From positions 54,558-118,557 of the forward strand of contig NZ_MKTH01000016.1 in the NCBI RefSeq assembly GCF_001898175.1: a stretch of DNA of 64,000 bases, read 5' to 3'. The DNA comes from Cellulomonas sp. 73-92. GTDB lineage: Bacteria > Actinomycetota > Actinomycetes > Actinomycetales > Cellulomonadaceae. Shown piece by piece: positions 8,270-18,589 of this stretch. Position numbers and translations under genes: made by a program. A model generated the notes under the pieces. That model worked only from the letters and a program-made list of their open reading frames with translations, searched no databases and was not told the DNA's origin. Each line of letters begins with the position of its first letter. The stretch's first letter is position 1.

Positions 8270-8341
8270 CCGTCCGCCGCCCACCGCAGCACCCCGAACC
8301 GACCGCCCGACGAGACCTCCCCCCGGAGCTGGCGCACTTCC

Positions 8342-8396
8342 CCGGTGCCAGACACCGGAGGGGGATCTGGTCGGACGGTGGAGGGACCGTCCGACC
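8342..8396 (+). terminator. Two tandem hairpins between mraZ and rsmH
   Basis: CCGGTG (8342-8347) pairs with CACCGG (8353-8358) around a 5-nt loop. Immediately after, GGTCGGACGGT (8369-8379) pairs perfectly with ACCGTCCGACC (8386-8396) around GGAGGG. Neither is followed by a run of T. They may attenuate read-through or protect a processed mRNA end after mraZ. The second hairpin ends 12 nt before the rsmH ribosome site. Confidence 0.6.
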
Positions 8397-8422
8397 ATCC
8401 ACTTCGCGAGAGGAGCACCGAC

Positions 8423-9412
8423 GTGGCCGAGCCCGACGCCGCCGCGCGGCACGTGCCGGTGCTCCTGCGGCGCTGCCTGGACCTGCTGGGCCCGGCGCTG
8501 CAGGCTCCGGACGCCGTCATGGTCGACTCGACGCTCGGCATGGGCGGCCACACCGAGGGCGTGCTCGCCGCGTTCCCGCACGTGCGCGTCGTCGGGCTGG
8601 ACCGCGACCCGCAGGCCCTCGACCTGGCCGGCCGGCGGCTCGCGCCGTTCGGGGACCGGTTCGTCGCGGTGCACGCGGTGTACGACGAGGTCCGGGCCGT
8701 GCTGGACCGGCTCGGCATCCCGGCGGTGCAGGGCGTGCTGATGGATCTGGGCGTCTCGTCGTTGCAGCTCGACGAGGGGGGACGCGGGTTCTCCTACGCG
8801 CAGGACGCGCCGCTCGACATGCGCATGGACCCCACGACCGGCCCGACGGCCGCGGACGTGCTCAACACGTACGACGAGCACGACCTGGTCCGTGTGCTGC
8901 GGACGTACGGCGAGGAGCGGTTCGCGCCGCGCATCGCGCGCTCGATCCTGCGGGCCCGGGCGAAGGCGCCGCTGGAGCGCACCGCGGAGCTCGTCGAGCT
9001 GGTCCGCGAGGCCATCCCGGCAGCCGCCCGCGCCACGGGCGGGCACCCGGCCAAGCGGACCTTCCAGGCGCTGCGCATCGAGGTGAACGGCGAGCTCGAC
9101 GCCCTGGCCCGCGCGCTGCCGGAGTCCGTCGAGGCGCTCGCCGTCGGCGGCCGCATCGTCGTCGAGGCGTACCAGTCGCTGGAGGACCGGATGGTCAAGC
9201 GGACCTTCGCCGCGGGCGCGATCTCGAGCGCCCCGCCGGACCTCCCGGTGGAGCAGCCCGAGCACGCGCCCTACCTGCGGCTGCTCACCCGTGGCGCCGA
9301 GCAGGCGGACGCCGCCGAGGTCGCGGCCAACCCCCGGGCACAGTCCGTCCGGCTCCGGGCCGCCGAGCGGGTCCGTCCCACCCCGGCCCACGTCGCGCGG
9401 AGCGCGGCATGA
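8423..9412 (+). CDS. rsmH: 16S rRNA (cytosine-1402 N4)-methyltransferase
   Basis: A 329-aa AdoMet-dependent enzyme that N4-methylates C1402 of 16S rRNA. Visible motifs are [14 protein letters not shown] at the N-terminus, [15 protein letters not shown] (AdoMet loop, about residues 33-47), [34 protein letters not shown], and [22 protein letters not shown] 8423 has GAGAGGAG about 7 nt upstream. The last 4 nt overlap the next start (ATGA). Second gene of the dcw cluster, as in most bacteria. Confidence 0.95.
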   Translation: MAEPDAAARHVPVLLRRCLDLLGPALQAPDAVMVDSTLGMGGHTEGVLAAFPHVRVVGLDRDPQALDLAGRRLAPFGDRFVAVHAVYDEVRAVLDRLGIPAVQGVLMDLGVSSLQLDEGGRGFSYAQDAPLDMRMDPTTGPTAADVLNTYDEHDLVRVLRTYGEERFAPRIARSILRARAKAPLERTAELVELVREAIPAAARATGGHPAKRTFQALRIEVNGELDALARALPESVEALAVGGRIVVEAYQSLEDRMVKRTFAAGAISSAPPDLPVEQPEHAPYLRLLTRGAEQADAAEVAANPRAQSVRLRAAERVRPTPAHVARSAA

Positions 9413-9831
9413 GCGCAGCCACCGCCCGGGCCGCCGCCCCGCAGCAGGCCCCCCGCCCCCGGCCCTCCGCGCCGGCCACCCCGCCCGCCCCGCGGCTGCG
9501 GGTCGTCGCCACCCCCGCGCAGGCGCGCACGCGCGTGCCGTTCGTCCTCGCCTGCATGGCGGTCCTGGCGGCGGCACTGCTGGCGGCCCTCCTGCTCAAC
9601 ACGTCGACGGCCGCGCAGGCCTTCGAGCGCTACACGCTGACCAACAAGCTCGCCCGCATGCAGCAGGACCAGGCGGAGCTGCAGGCCCAGCTCGACGCGA
9701 AGTCGTCGCCGGCCAACCTGGCGGCAGCGGCGCGCGCGATCGGGATGGTGCCGGCCAACGGCACCGGCTGGCTGCGCCTGTCGGACGGCAGCGTGCAGGG
9801 CGCGCCCGCCCCCGCGAAGGCGGCCGGGTGA
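9409..9831 (+). CDS. FtsL-like cell division membrane protein
   Basis: A 140-aa bitopic protein: a Pro/Ala-rich cytoplasmic tail of about 40 residues, one membrane helix (about residues 42-64, [20 protein letters not shown]), then a short extracytoplasmic coiled-coil-prone stretch ([20 protein letters not shown]). It ends in the [15 protein letters not shown] segment typical of actinobacterial FtsL. The position between rsmH and ftsI is the normal place of ftsL. Sequence conservation in this family is low, so the call rests on topology and context. It overlaps both neighbours by 4 nt (ATGA and GTGA). Confidence 0.85.
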   Translation: MSAATARAAAPQQAPRPRPSAPATPPAPRLRVVATPAQARTRVPFVLACMAVLAAALLAALLLNTSTAAQAFERYTLTNKLARMQQDQAELQAQLDAKSSPANLAAAARAIGMVPANGTGWLRLSDGSVQGAPAPAKAAG

Positions 9832-11738
9832 CCCCCGGCGGGACGCGGACCGCCGCGCCCGTGCGGCGTGCCGCTCCCGGCCGGCAGGCGGCGGTCGCAC
9901 GTCAGGGCGTCGGTCGCGGCATGGCACCGCGGGAGGCCCGGCGGCAGCCGAGCCGGGCGGTGCGACCGTCGGCGGGGCGCCCCTCGGCGGCGCCCGCCGT
10001 CACCGTCGCCGGTTCCCGGCAGCGCGTGACCGCGATCGTCGTCGTCGTCGCGCTCGTCCTGGCGGTCTTCGGGCTGCGGCTGGTGTACCTGCAGGGCATC
10101 AACGGCCCGGCGATCGCCCAGGAGGCGCTCAAGGACCGGCTCGTCTCGGTGAGCTCCGTCGGCGCGCGGGGCCAGATCACCGACGTGAACGGCGTGCCGC
10201 TGGCGGTGTCCGTCGAGCGGTACGACGTCGCGGTGAACCAGAAGCAGGTCGCGACCTACAAGGGGACCAAGGACGTCCCGGGCGGGGCGGCGGGCGTCGC
10301 GCAGCTGCTGGCGCCGATCCTCGGCGCGAACCCGGCCGAGCTCGGCGGCACGCTGGTCGGGACCTCGACCTACAGGTATATCGCCAAGTCCGTGGTGCCC
10401 GACGTCGCGCGCCAGATCAGGGCGCTGGTGCTGCCCGGCGTGCAGCTGGAGAAGGTCGCCAGCCGCGTCTACCCCAAGGGGACGCTCGCCGGGAACATCG
10501 TCGGGTTCGTCGGCGCGGACGGGAAGGGCGCCCAGGGCCTGGAGTACTCCCTGCAGGGCAGGCTCGCCGGCACCGGCGGCAGCGAGACCTACGAGATCGG
10601 CGGGCACGGCCAGACGATCCCGGGCGGCTACGACGTCGCGACCCCCGCGGTGCCCGGCTCGTCGGCCCGCCTGACGCTCATCTCGGACGTGCAGTGGAAG
10701 GCCCAGGAGGCGGCGAACGCCCAGAAGGCCGCCACCGGCGCGGACGCCGTGACGATCGTCGTCATGGGCGCGCGCACGGGCGACGTCTACGCCATCGCGG
10801 ACTCCGACTCGATCGACCCGAACAACCCCGGCGCCGGCGCCGCAGGTGCCCTCTCGCGGGCAGTGACGCAGGTGTTCGAGCCCGGGTCCACCGGCAAGGT
10901 CGTGACGATGGCGGCCCTCCTGGAGAACGGCCTGGCCACGCCGACGAGCCAGTTCCAGGTGCCGAACCAGTTCACCACGCCCAACGGGGCAGGGGTGATC
11001 ACCGACGCCGAGAACCACGGGGTCGAGCACCTCACGCTCACCGGCATCCTCGCGCAGTCGTCCAACGTCGGCACCGTCACCGCCGGCCAGACCCTGACGG
11101 TCCAGCAGCGTTACGACTACCTCACGAAGTTCGGCTTCGGGTCCCGGACCGGCATCGAGATGCCGGGAGAGTCGGGGGGCATCCTGCGGCCCTTCGCGAA
11201 GTGGGACGGACGGACCCAGTACAACGTGCTGTTCGGGCAGGGTCTCGCCGTCAACGCGCTGCAGGCCGTCAGCGTCTACGGGACCGTCGCCAACGGCGGT
11301 GTCAAGGTGACGCCGCACGTCGTGGCGGGCTGGACGTCGCCCGACGGGACCTACACCCCCGTCGCACGTCCCGCCGGCGACCGTGTCATCTCCCAGAACA
11401 CGGCGGGTGAGCTCATGACGATGCTGCAGTCGGTCGTCGACGCCGGCTCCGGCACCGGCAACGCGGCCGCCATCCCCGGGTACCGCGTCGCCGGCAAGAC
11501 GGGCACCGCGCAGGAGCTGAGCAGCAACGGCATCACGGCGTCGTTCGTCGGGGTGGTCCCCGCCGATGCGCCGCAGGTGGTCGTCGGGGTCTTCGTCACC
11601 AACCCGAGGACCTCGGTGTACGGCGGCGTGGTGGCCGCGCCGGTGTTCGCCGACGTCGCCGGCTTCACCCTCGCATCGCTGGGCGTCGCGCCGTCGGACA
11701 CCTCCGCTGCCCCGGCGCTCTATCCGACCACGTGGTGA
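9828..11738 (+). CDS. ftsI: Septal peptidoglycan transpeptidase (class B PBP, FtsI/PBP3)
   Basis: A 636-aa class B penicillin-binding protein that cross-links septal peptidoglycan together with FtsW. An Arg-rich N-terminal tail and one membrane helix (about residues 65-85, TAIVVVVALVLAVFGLRLVY) precede the pedestal domain (GARGQITDVNGVPLAVSVER). The transpeptidase motifs are present: EPGSTGKVVTM (catalytic Ser, about residue 354), SSNVG (about 412) and KTGTAQE (about 562). GTG 9828 overlaps the ftsL-like stop by 4 nt; an ATG at 9921 would give a shorter cytoplasmic tail. No PASTA domains are present. Confidence 0.95.
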   Translation: MTPGGTRTAAPVRRAAPGRQAAVARQGVGRGMAPREARRQPSRAVRPSAGRPSAAPAVTVAGSRQRVTAIVVVVALVLAVFGLRLVYLQGINGPAIAQEALKDRLVSVSSVGARGQITDVNGVPLAVSVERYDVAVNQKQVATYKGTKDVPGGAAGVAQLLAPILGANPAELGGTLVGTSTYRYIAKSVVPDVARQIRALVLPGVQLEKVASRVYPKGTLAGNIVGFVGADGKGAQGLEYSLQGRLAGTGGSETYEIGGHGQTIPGGYDVATPAVPGSSARLTLISDVQWKAQEAANAQKAATGADAVTIVVMGARTGDVYAIADSDSIDPNNPGAGAAGALSRAVTQVFEPGSTGKVVTMAALLENGLATPTSQFQVPNQFTTPNGAGVITDAENHGVEHLTLTGILAQSSNVGTVTAGQTLTVQQRYDYLTKFGFGSRTGIEMPGESGGILRPFAKWDGRTQYNVLFGQGLAVNALQAVSVYGTVANGGVKVTPHVVAGWTSPDGTYTPVARPAGDRVISQNTAGELMTMLQSVVDAGSGTGNAAAIPGYRVAGKTGTAQELSSNGITASFVGVVPADAPQVVVGVFVTNPRTSVYGGVVAAPVFADVAGFTLASLGVAPSDTSAAPALYPTTW

Positions 11739-11813
11739 GCGCGGGCGCCGCGTCCCCACGCCGCGTCCTCCGCACGCCGACGGCCCGCTGCGCGGCCGGG
11801 GTATCCGGTCCGG

Positions 11814-11819
11814 GTAGAT
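11814..11819 (+). promoter_or_regulatory. Leaderless-type -10 box of murE (TAGATT)
   Basis: TAGATT ends 8 nt before the murE ATG at 11828, with no ribosome site in between. This is a likely internal promoter that starts a leaderless transcript inside the division cluster, in the 89-bp gap after ftsI. Confidence 0.6.
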
Positions 11820-11827
11820 TCGTCGCC

Positions 11828-13381
11828 ATGTCCTCCCCCCAGGGCCGGATGCGCCCGCAGCATCCGACCCCCCACCGGGTGGTCGACCTCGCGGGCGACT
11901 TCGGCCTCGTCGGCGCCGTCCCGGAGGACCTCGTCGTCACCGGCGTGACGGTCGCCTCGGGCGATGCGCAGCCCGGTGACCTGTTCGTCGCCGAGCCCGG
12001 CCTGAGGGTCCACGGCGCCCGCTACGCGGCGCAGGCGGCGGCGGCCGGCGCCGTGGCGGTGCTGACCGACGCGGCCGGCGCAGCGGACGCCGAACAGGGC
12101 GGCGTCCCGGTGCTCGTCGCCGACGACCCGCGCGCCCTGGCCGGGCCGATCGCGGCCCGGGTCTACGACGAGCCGGCGCGGCGCCTGGTCACCGTCGGGA
12201 TCACGGGGACGAACGGCAAGACCACCACGAGCTACTTCGTCGACGCGGCGCTGCGCGCGGCGCACGCCACCACCGCCGTGCTCGGCACGGTCGAGCTCCG
12301 GATCGGCGACGAGGCGATCGAGAGCCCACGGACCACGGTCGAGGCGCCGGTGCTGCAGGCGATCTGCGCGCTCGCCGTCGAGCGGGGTGCGACCGCGCTG
12401 ACCACCGAGGTCTCGTCGCACGGGCTCGCCCTCGGGCGCCTGGCCGGCATGTCCTTCGACGTCGCCGGCTTCACCAACCTCCAGCGCGACCACCTCGACT
12501 TCCACGGCGACATGGAGGGCTACTTCGCGGCCAAGGCGAGGCTGTTCGAGCCGAGCCTCTCGCGCCGCGGCGTCGTCGTCGTGGACGACGAGTGGGGCCG
12601 CCGGCTCGCCGCGCGGGCGCCGATCCCGGTGACGACCGTCTCCACGCACGCCGGCGACCCGCACGCCGCCGACTGGACCGTCACCCAGGCGCAGATCGGG
12701 CTGGACGGCGTCGGGTCGTCGTTCGTCCTGCGCGGCCCGGACGGCACCGCGCACGCGGCGACCAGCCCGCTGCCCGGCCTGGTCAACGTCTCGAACGCGG
12801 CCCTGGCGATCGTCGTGGCGCACGCGGCCGGGGTCGGTCTCGACGTCGCGATCGACGCCGTGGCGCACGCGCACGAGATCCCCGGCCGGATGGAGCGCGT
12901 CGTCGAGCGGGGGGACGGTCTCCCGCTCTGCCTCGTCGACTACGCCCACACCCCCGACGCGCTGGTGCTGGCGCTCGAGGCCGTGCGGCCGATCACGCCG
13001 GGGCGGCTGATCATCGTCTTCGGCTCCGACGGCGACCGGGACCGCGGCAAGCGGCCGATCATGGGGCAGATCGCGGCGCGGCTGGCCGACGTGCTCGTGG
13101 TCACCGACGAGAACCCCCGGTCGGAGGATCCCGCGAGCATCCGCCGGGCGATCCTCGACGGCGTGCTGGGCGAGCGCCCCGACGGTCGCGACGTGCACGA
13201 GGTCGAGCCGCGCTCCGCCGCGATCCGGCGCGCGCTGGCGCTGGCGGGCGACGCCGACACGGTCATCGTGACGGGCAAGGGGCACGAGCCGACGCAGGAG
13301 ATCGCCGGGGTGTTCCACCGCTACAACGACCGCGACGTGTTCCTGGCGGCGCGCGACGAGCGGGCCGGGGCCGCCCGGTGA
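11828..13381 (+). CDS. murE: UDP-MurNAc-tripeptide ligase MurE
   Basis: A 517-aa ATP-dependent ligase that adds the third stem-peptide residue (a diamino acid) to UDP-MurNAc-L-Ala-D-Glu. N-terminal UDP-binding domain with [23 protein letters not shown] loop [19 protein letters not shown] near residue 125; [14 protein letters not shown]; and the C-terminal [19 protein letters not shown]. The acceptor-pocket motif reads [10 protein letters not shown] near residue 427, where DAP ligases usually have DNPR. The third residue (meso-DAP, lysine or ornithine) therefore cannot be named from sequence. The gene starts with a leaderless-type promoter and overlaps murF by 4 nt. Confidence 0.95.
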   Translation: MSSPQGRMRPQHPTPHRVVDLAGDFGLVGAVPEDLVVTGVTVASGDAQPGDLFVAEPGLRVHGARYAAQAAAAGAVAVLTDAAGAADAEQGGVPVLVADDPRALAGPIAARVYDEPARRLVTVGITGTNGKTTTSYFVDAALRAAHATTAVLGTVELRIGDEAIESPRTTVEAPVLQAICALAVERGATALTTEVSSHGLALGRLAGMSFDVAGFTNLQRDHLDFHGDMEGYFAAKARLFEPSLSRRGVVVVDDEWGRRLAARAPIPVTTVSTHAGDPHAADWTVTQAQIGLDGVGSSFVLRGPDGTAHAATSPLPGLVNVSNAALAIVVAHAAGVGLDVAIDAVAHAHEIPGRMERVVERGDGLPLCLVDYAHTPDALVLALEAVRPITPGRLIIVFGSDGDRDRGKRPIMGQIAARLADVLVVTDENPRSEDPASIRRAILDGVLGERPDGRDVHEVEPRSAAIRRALALAGDADTVIVTGKGHEPTQEIAGVFHRYNDRDVFLAARDERAGAAR

Positions 13382-14820
13382 TCGCGCTCACGGCAGCCGA
13401 GGTCGCGCTCGTCACCGGCGGCGCGCTCCACGCGATCGACCCGTCGACGGTCGTCGCCGGGCCGGTCGTCACCGACTCGCGCGAGGTCATCCCGGGTGCT
13501 CTGTTCGTGGCCATCGCCGGGGAGCACAGCGACGGGCACGCCTTCGCCGCCCGGGCCGTGGCGGCGGGCGCGTGCGCCGTGCTGGCGGCGCACGAGGTCG
13601 TGGCCGAGGACGGGACACCGGTCCCCGCGGTCGTCGTGCCCGACGTCGTCGCGGCGCTGGGCGCGCTGGCGCGCGAGGTGCTGTGCCGGCTGCGCGAGGC
13701 CGCCGCGGAGCCCGGCGGGTCCGGCCTGCGCGTGGTCGCGGTGACCGGGTCGGTCGGCAAGACGACGACGAAGGACCTCCTGCTCCAGGTGCTCGGCGCG
13801 GCGGGGCCGACCGTCGCCCCGGTGCGCAGCTTCAACAACGAGATCGGGCTGCCGCTGACGGTGCTGCGGGCCGACGAGGACACCCGCTACCTCGTGCTGG
13901 AGATGGGCGCCAGCGGCATCGGGCACATCGCCTACCTCACCGACATCGCGCCGCCCGACGTCGCGATCGTGCTCGTCGTCGGCCGGGCCCACGTCGGGGA
14001 GTTCGGTGGCATCGAGGCCACGGCGAGGGCGAAGTCGGAGCTCGTCACGGGGCTCGTGCCGGACGGGGTCGCCGTGCTCAACGCCGACGACGCCCGCGTG
14101 GCCGCCATGGCGGACCTCGCGCCCGACGACGTGGTGACGTTCGGCCTCTCACCGGCCGCGCAGGTGCGCGCCACCGACGTGCGGCTCACCGACGGCGGGC
14201 ACCCGCAGCTGACGCTCGTCGACGCCCGCGGCGCGCAGCCCCGGTCGGTGCCGGTGCGGCTGCGCCTGGTGGGCGAGCACCACGTGCACAACGCGCTCGC
14301 CGCCGCGGCGGCCGCCCTCGTCGTCGGGCTCGACCTGGAGGCCGTGGCCGACGGGCTGGCCGGCGCCGACGCCCTGAGCCCGCACCGCATGCACGTCGCG
14401 GACCGGCCCGACGGCGTCACCGTCGTCGACGACTCCTACAACGCCAACCCGGACTCGATGCGGGCGGCCCTCAAGGCCCTGGCCGCGCTGGCGGGCCGCG
14501 ACCGGCGCTCCGTGGCCGTCCTGGGGGAGATGCTCGAGCTCGGCCCCGAGGCGCGCTCCGCGCACGACGCCGTCGGCCGGCTCGCCGTGCGGCTCGACAT
14601 CGGCCTCACCGTCGTCGTCGGCGCCGGGGCGCGCGCGATCGCGGACGGCGCGGCCCACGAGGGCTCGTGGGGCGACGAGGTCGTGCTCGTGGACGACGTC
14701 GACGCCGCCGCCGCGCTGCTCGACAGCGAGCTGCGCCCCGGGGACGTCGTCCTCGTCAAGTCCTCGTACGGCGCCGGGCTGTGGCGCCTGGGAGACCGGC
14801 TGCTGGGGGTGGGCGCGTGA
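13378..14820 (+). CDS. murF: UDP-MurNAc-tripeptide--D-Ala-D-Ala ligase MurF
   Basis: A 480-aa ATP-dependent ligase that adds D-alanyl-D-alanine to the UDP-MurNAc tripeptide, the last cytosolic ligase step. It shows [20 protein letters not shown] at the N-terminus, the ATP loop [18 protein letters not shown] (about residues 119-136), [23 protein letters not shown], and in the C-terminal domain [18 protein letters not shown] and [12 protein letters not shown] 13378 overlaps the murE stop (GTGA), and its own stop overlaps the mraY start in the same way, so murE-murF-mraY are translationally coupled. Confidence 0.96.
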   Translation: MIALTAAEVALVTGGALHAIDPSTVVAGPVVTDSREVIPGALFVAIAGEHSDGHAFAARAVAAGACAVLAAHEVVAEDGTPVPAVVVPDVVAALGALAREVLCRLREAAAEPGGSGLRVVAVTGSVGKTTTKDLLLQVLGAAGPTVAPVRSFNNEIGLPLTVLRADEDTRYLVLEMGASGIGHIAYLTDIAPPDVAIVLVVGRAHVGEFGGIEATARAKSELVTGLVPDGVAVLNADDARVAAMADLAPDDVVTFGLSPAAQVRATDVRLTDGGHPQLTLVDARGAQPRSVPVRLRLVGEHHVHNALAAAAAALVVGLDLEAVADGLAGADALSPHRMHVADRPDGVTVVDDSYNANPDSMRAALKALAALAGRDRRSVAVLGEMLELGPEARSAHDAVGRLAVRLDIGLTVVVGAGARAIADGAAHEGSWGDEVVLVDDVDAAAALLDSELRPGDVVLVKSSYGAGLWRLGDRLLGVGA

Positions 14821-15899
14821 AGGCGCTCCTGCTCTCGGGCGGCCTGGCGATGCTCATCTCGCTGCTCGGCACGCCCCTGTTCATCAGCTTCCTGGTGCGG
14901 CGGCAGTACGGGCAGTTCATCCGGCAGGACGGCCCGACGGCGCACTTCACGAAGCGCGGCACGCCGACCATGGGCGGCGTCGTCATCATCCTGGCGACGA
15001 TCTTCGGGTGGGCCGGAGCGCTCCTGCTGACGGGGACGAAGCCGACCGCGTCCGCCGGCCTGGTGCTGTTCCTCATGGCCGGCCTGGGGCTCGTCGGCTT
15101 CCTCGACGACTTCATCAAGATCTCGCGGCAGCGCAGCCTGGGGCTCTCCCCGCTGGCGAAGGTCATCGGCCAGGGCGTCGTGGGCATCACGTTCGCCGTC
15201 GCGGCCCTGCAGTTCCCGAACGCGCACAACCTGACCCCGGCCTCGACGCACGTCTCGTTCATCCGGGACACGCGGCTCGACCTCGCGTTCGCCGGCGCCG
15301 GCGTGGGGCTCGTGCTGTTCGTCGTCTGGGCGAACTTCCTCATCACGGCGTGGTCGAACTCGGTCAACCTGACCGACGGCCTGGACGGCCTGGCGACGGG
15401 CGCGTCGCTGTTCGTCTTCGGCGCGTACGTCATGGTCGGCGTGTGGCAGAACAACCAGACCTGCCAGCGCCTGGCCACGCTGGGCCCGCGCTGCTACGAG
15501 ACGCGCGACCCCCTGGCGATGGCGACGCTCGCGGCCGCGCTGACCGGGGCCCTCTTCGGCTTCCTCTGGTGGAACGCCAGCCCGGCCAAGATCTTCATGG
15601 GGGACACCGGCTCGCTCGCGCTGGGCGGCGCGCTGGCCGGCATCTCGATCCTCACCCGCACGGAGATCCTGGCGGCGGTCATCGGCGGCCTCTTCGTCCT
15701 CGAGGTCCTGAGCGACGTCATCCAGATCGGGTTCTTCAAGATGACCCGACGCCGCGTGTTCCGGATGGCGCCGCTGCACCACCACTTCGAGCTGGGCGGC
15801 TGGGGCGAGGTGACGATCGTCATCCGGTTCTGGATCATCGCCGGCCTGTTCGTCATGTTCGGCGTGGGCATCTTCTACGCGGAGTGGGTGACGGGGTAG
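14817..15899 (+). CDS. mraY: Phospho-MurNAc-pentapeptide transferase MraY
   Basis: A 360-aa polytopic membrane enzyme that moves phospho-MurNAc-pentapeptide onto undecaprenyl phosphate to make lipid I. Ten membrane helices are expected. Signature stretches visible are [17 protein letters not shown] (about residues 43-59), [17 protein letters not shown] with the Asp-Asp metal site (about 93-110), [16 protein letters not shown] (about 180), [20 protein letters not shown] (about 251) and [13 protein letters not shown] (about 317). The start is GTG 14817. The stop directly abuts the murD start. Confidence 0.97.
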   Translation: MKALLLSGGLAMLISLLGTPLFISFLVRRQYGQFIRQDGPTAHFTKRGTPTMGGVVIILATIFGWAGALLLTGTKPTASAGLVLFLMAGLGLVGFLDDFIKISRQRSLGLSPLAKVIGQGVVGITFAVAALQFPNAHNLTPASTHVSFIRDTRLDLAFAGAGVGLVLFVVWANFLITAWSNSVNLTDGLDGLATGASLFVFGAYVMVGVWQNNQTCQRLATLGPRCYETRDPLAMATLAAALTGALFGFLWWNASPAKIFMGDTGSLALGGALAGISILTRTEILAAVIGGLFVLEVLSDVIQIGFFKMTRRRVFRMAPLHHHFELGGWGEVTIVIRFWIIAGLFVMFGVGIFYAEWVTG

Positions 15900-17333
15900 G
15901 TGACGTGGGACGGGGCCCGGGTGCTGGTGGCCGGGCTGGGGATCTCCGGACGGGCGGCGGTCCAGGTGCTCGCCGCCCGCGGTGCGCTGGTGACGACGTA
16001 CGACGACGCGGCTCCGGACGCCGACGAGCGTGACGCCGACACCTTCCTGACGCGCGACGGGCTGGCGGGGGTCGACCTCGTCGTCACGTCGCCGGGGCTG
16101 CGCCCGGACCACCCGGTGCTCGCGGCGGCGCTCGCGCGCGGCCTCGAGGTGCTCTCGGAGGTCGAGCTCGCCTGGCGCCTGCGCGTGGACCGCGCCGCGG
16201 GCGGCGGCCCGGCCCCCTGGCTGGCCGTCACGGGTACCAACGGCAAGACGACCACGGTCGGCATGCTCGCCTCGATCCTGGACGCGGGCGGCGAGCGCGT
16301 GGCCGCGGTCGGCAACGTCGGCACCCCCATCGTGCTCGCCGCGACCGACCCGTCCCTCGACGTCCTGGCGGTCGAGCTGTCGAGCTTCCAGCTCCACTTC
16401 ACGCACACGATGTCCGTCGAGGCCGGGGCCGTGCTCAATGTCGCGCCGGACCACCTCGACTGGCACGGCTCCCTGGCCGCGTACGCGGCGGACAAGGGCC
16501 GGATCTTCGCGCGGGCGCAGGTGGCGTGCGTCTACAACGCGGCCGACGAGGCGACACGTCGGCTCGCCGAGGAGGCGGACGTCGTCGACGGCGCCGTCGC
16601 GGTGGGCTTCACGCTCGGCACGCCGGCGGTGGGCCAGGTCGGGATCGTCGAGGACGTGCTCGTCGACCGCGGCTTCGCCGCGCTCCGGCACACGCATGCC
16701 CAGGAGCTGGCGACGCTCGACGACCTCGCGCAGCTGGCCGGACCCGACGGCCGCGTCGCGCCGCACGTCGTCGCGGACGCGCTGGCGGCGGCCGCGCTGG
16801 CGCTGGCGCACGGGGTCCCGCCGGCGGCCGTGCGCGACGGGCTGCGTGCGTTCGGGCCGGGCGAGCACCGGATCGCGACGGTCGCCGAGGTCGACTCGGT
16901 CGCCTACGTCGACGACTCCAAGGCGACCAACGCCCACGCGGCCGCGGCCTCGCTCGCGGCCTTCGCGCCGCACTCGGTCGTCTGGATCGCGGGCGGCCTG
17001 GCGAAGGGCGCGACGTTCGACGCCCTCGTCGCCGCGCGTGCCGACCGCCTGGTCGGCGCCGTGCTCATCGGCGTCGACCGCGCGCCGCTGGCGGGTGCAC
17101 TCGCCCGACACGCGCCGCAGGTGCCCATGATCGAGGTCGACTCGACCGAGACTGGCGACGTGATGACCCGCGCCGTGCACGCCGCCCGCGAGCTGGCCGC
17201 CGGCGCTCGGCCCGGCGCCCCGCTGACCGTGCTGCTCGCGCCGGCGTGCGCGTCGATGGACCAGTTCGTGTCGTACGCGGACCGGGGCGACCGGTTCGCG
17301 ACCGCGGTCCGGGACCTGACCGAGGGGGCGTGA
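15900..17333 (+). CDS. murD: UDP-MurNAc-L-alanine--D-glutamate ligase MurD
   Basis: A 477-aa ATP-dependent ligase that adds D-glutamate to UDP-MurNAc-L-Ala. N-terminal Rossmann loop VLVAGLGISGRAAVQVLAAR; ATP loop [19 protein letters not shown] (about residue 112); ELSSFQLHF; NVAPDHLDWHGSL with the metal-binding region; and the C-terminal DDSKATNAHAAAASL and PACASMDQFVSYADRGDRF. GTG 15900 directly follows the mraY TAG stop. It overlaps ftsW by 4 nt (GTGA). In this cluster murD lies after murE, murF and mraY, the usual gene order rather than reaction order. Confidence 0.96.
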   Translation: MTWDGARVLVAGLGISGRAAVQVLAARGALVTTYDDAAPDADERDADTFLTRDGLAGVDLVVTSPGLRPDHPVLAAALARGLEVLSEVELAWRLRVDRAAGGGPAPWLAVTGTNGKTTTVGMLASILDAGGERVAAVGNVGTPIVLAATDPSLDVLAVELSSFQLHFTHTMSVEAGAVLNVAPDHLDWHGSLAAYAADKGRIFARAQVACVYNAADEATRRLAEEADVVDGAVAVGFTLGTPAVGQVGIVEDVLVDRGFAALRHTHAQELATLDDLAQLAGPDGRVAPHVVADALAAAALALAHGVPPAAVRDGLRAFGPGEHRIATVAEVDSVAYVDDSKATNAHAAAASLAAFAPHSVVWIAGGLAKGATFDALVAARADRLVGAVLIGVDRAPLAGALARHAPQVPMIEVDSTETGDVMTRAVHAARELAAGARPGAPLTVLLAPACASMDQFVSYADRGDRFATAVRDLTEGA

Positions 17334-18589
17334 GGCCGGTGGCGGCGACACGGCCGGCCCCGGCGCCCGCCGCGCCCACGGCCACGCGGCCGACGAGGTC
17401 GGCGCTGGGCCAGTGGAACAGCGCGGTGACGAGCTACTACGTGCTGGCCGGCGCGACGGCGCTGCTGCTCGTGCTCGGCCTCGTCATGGTGCTGTCGAGC
17501 TCGAGCGTGGACTCCCTCGCGGCGAGCCGGTCGCCCTACGCGCAGTTCGTCGCCCAGACGAAGTTCGCCCTCGTCGGGCTGCCGGTCCTCGTGATCCTCT
17601 CCCGGATGTCGCTGCGTCGGCTCAGGGCGTTGGCGTGGCCGGCTCTCGTCGGCGCCGTGCTGTTCCAGGCGCTCGTCTTCACCCCGCTGGGCGCGACCGA
17701 GAACGGGAACACCAACTGGGTGCGGCTTCCCGGGTTCCAGGCGCAGCCGTCGGAGATGATCAAGTTCGCCCTCGCGCTCTGGCTGGGCGCCGTGCTGGCC
17801 CGCAAGCTGCCGCTGCTGCACGAGTGGAAGCACGCGCTGATCCCGGCGGTCCCGGTCGCGGCGGGCGCGATCGGCGTCGTGCTCCTCGGCGGCGACCTGG
17901 GGACGACGTTGGTGCTGTTCCTGCTCGTCTTCGGGGCGCTCTGGGTGTCGGGGATGAGGCTGCGCATGTTCGCGGTGCCGGCCCTGGCCGTCGGCGTCGT
18001 CACGCTGCCGCTCGTCATGCTCAGCGGCAACCGCTCCGGCCGGATCAAGGCCTGGCTCCACCCGCAGACCGTCGACCAGGGCGGTCTCGGCGTCACCTAC
18101 CAGTCGAAGCACGGCATCTGGGCGCTCGGCACCGGCGGCTGGGGCGGGCTGGGGCTGGGCCAGAGCCGGGAGAAGTGGGGCTACCTGCCGGAGGCGCACA
18201 ACGACTTCGTGTTCGCCATCATCGGGGAGGAGCTGGGCCTGCTCGGCACGCTCCTGGTGGTCGCGCTCTTCGGTCTGCTGGCGTTCGCGATGGTCCGGAT
18301 CATCCGGCGGCACGACGACGCCTTCGCCAAGATCACGACGGGCGCGATCATGCTGTGGCTCATCGGGCAGGCGATGATCAACATCGCCGTCGTCCTGGGC
18401 CTGCTGCCGGTGATGGGCGTGCCCCTGCCCCTGGTCTCCGCCGGTGGGTCGGCGCTCATCATGACGATGGCCGCCCTGGGGGTGGTGCTGGCGTTCGCGC
18501 GCACGGAACCGGGCGCCGCCGAGGCGCTGGCGGCGCGGCCCTCGGTGTTCCGCCGGTCGCTGGCCGTGCTCGGGCGTGCCCGTGGCTGA
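17330..18589 (+). CDS. ftsW: Septal SEDS glycosyltransferase FtsW
   Basis: A 419-aa SEDS-family membrane protein that polymerises lipid II glycan at the septum with FtsI. A 25-residue Pro/Ala-rich tail comes before about ten membrane helices. Family motifs include SEMIKFALALWLGAVLARK (about residue 142), GGDLGTTLVLFLLVF with the conserved Asp (about 188), the extracytoplasmic loop LGLGQSREKWGYLPEAHNDF (about 265-284), FAIIGEELGLLG, and LPLVSAGGSALI near the C-terminus. GTG 17330 overlaps the murD stop. The 3' end overlaps the murG-murC frame by 8-14 nt. Confidence 0.96.
   Translation: MRPVAATRPAPAPAAPTATRPTRSALGQWNSAVTSYYVLAGATALLLVLGLVMVLSSSSVDSLAASRSPYAQFVAQTKFALVGLPVLVILSRMSLRRLRALAWPALVGAVLFQALVFTPLGATENGNTNWVRLPGFQAQPSEMIKFALALWLGAVLARKLPLLHEWKHALIPAVPVAAGAIGVVLLGGDLGTTLVLFLLVFGALWVSGMRLRMFAVPALAVGVVTLPLVMLSGNRSGRIKAWLHPQTVDQGGLGVTYQSKHGIWALGTGGWGGLGLGQSREKWGYLPEAHNDFVFAIIGEELGLLGTLLVVALFGLLAFAMVRIIRRHDDAFAKITTGAIMLWLIGQAMINIAVVLGLLPVMGVPLPLVSAGGSALIMTMAALGVVLAFARTEPGAAEALAARPSVFRRSLAVLGRARG

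Noticed and set aside
14436..17351. Reverse-strand open frame of 971 codons over murF-mraY-murD
   Set aside because: Antisense shadow of well-supported genes with biased composition.
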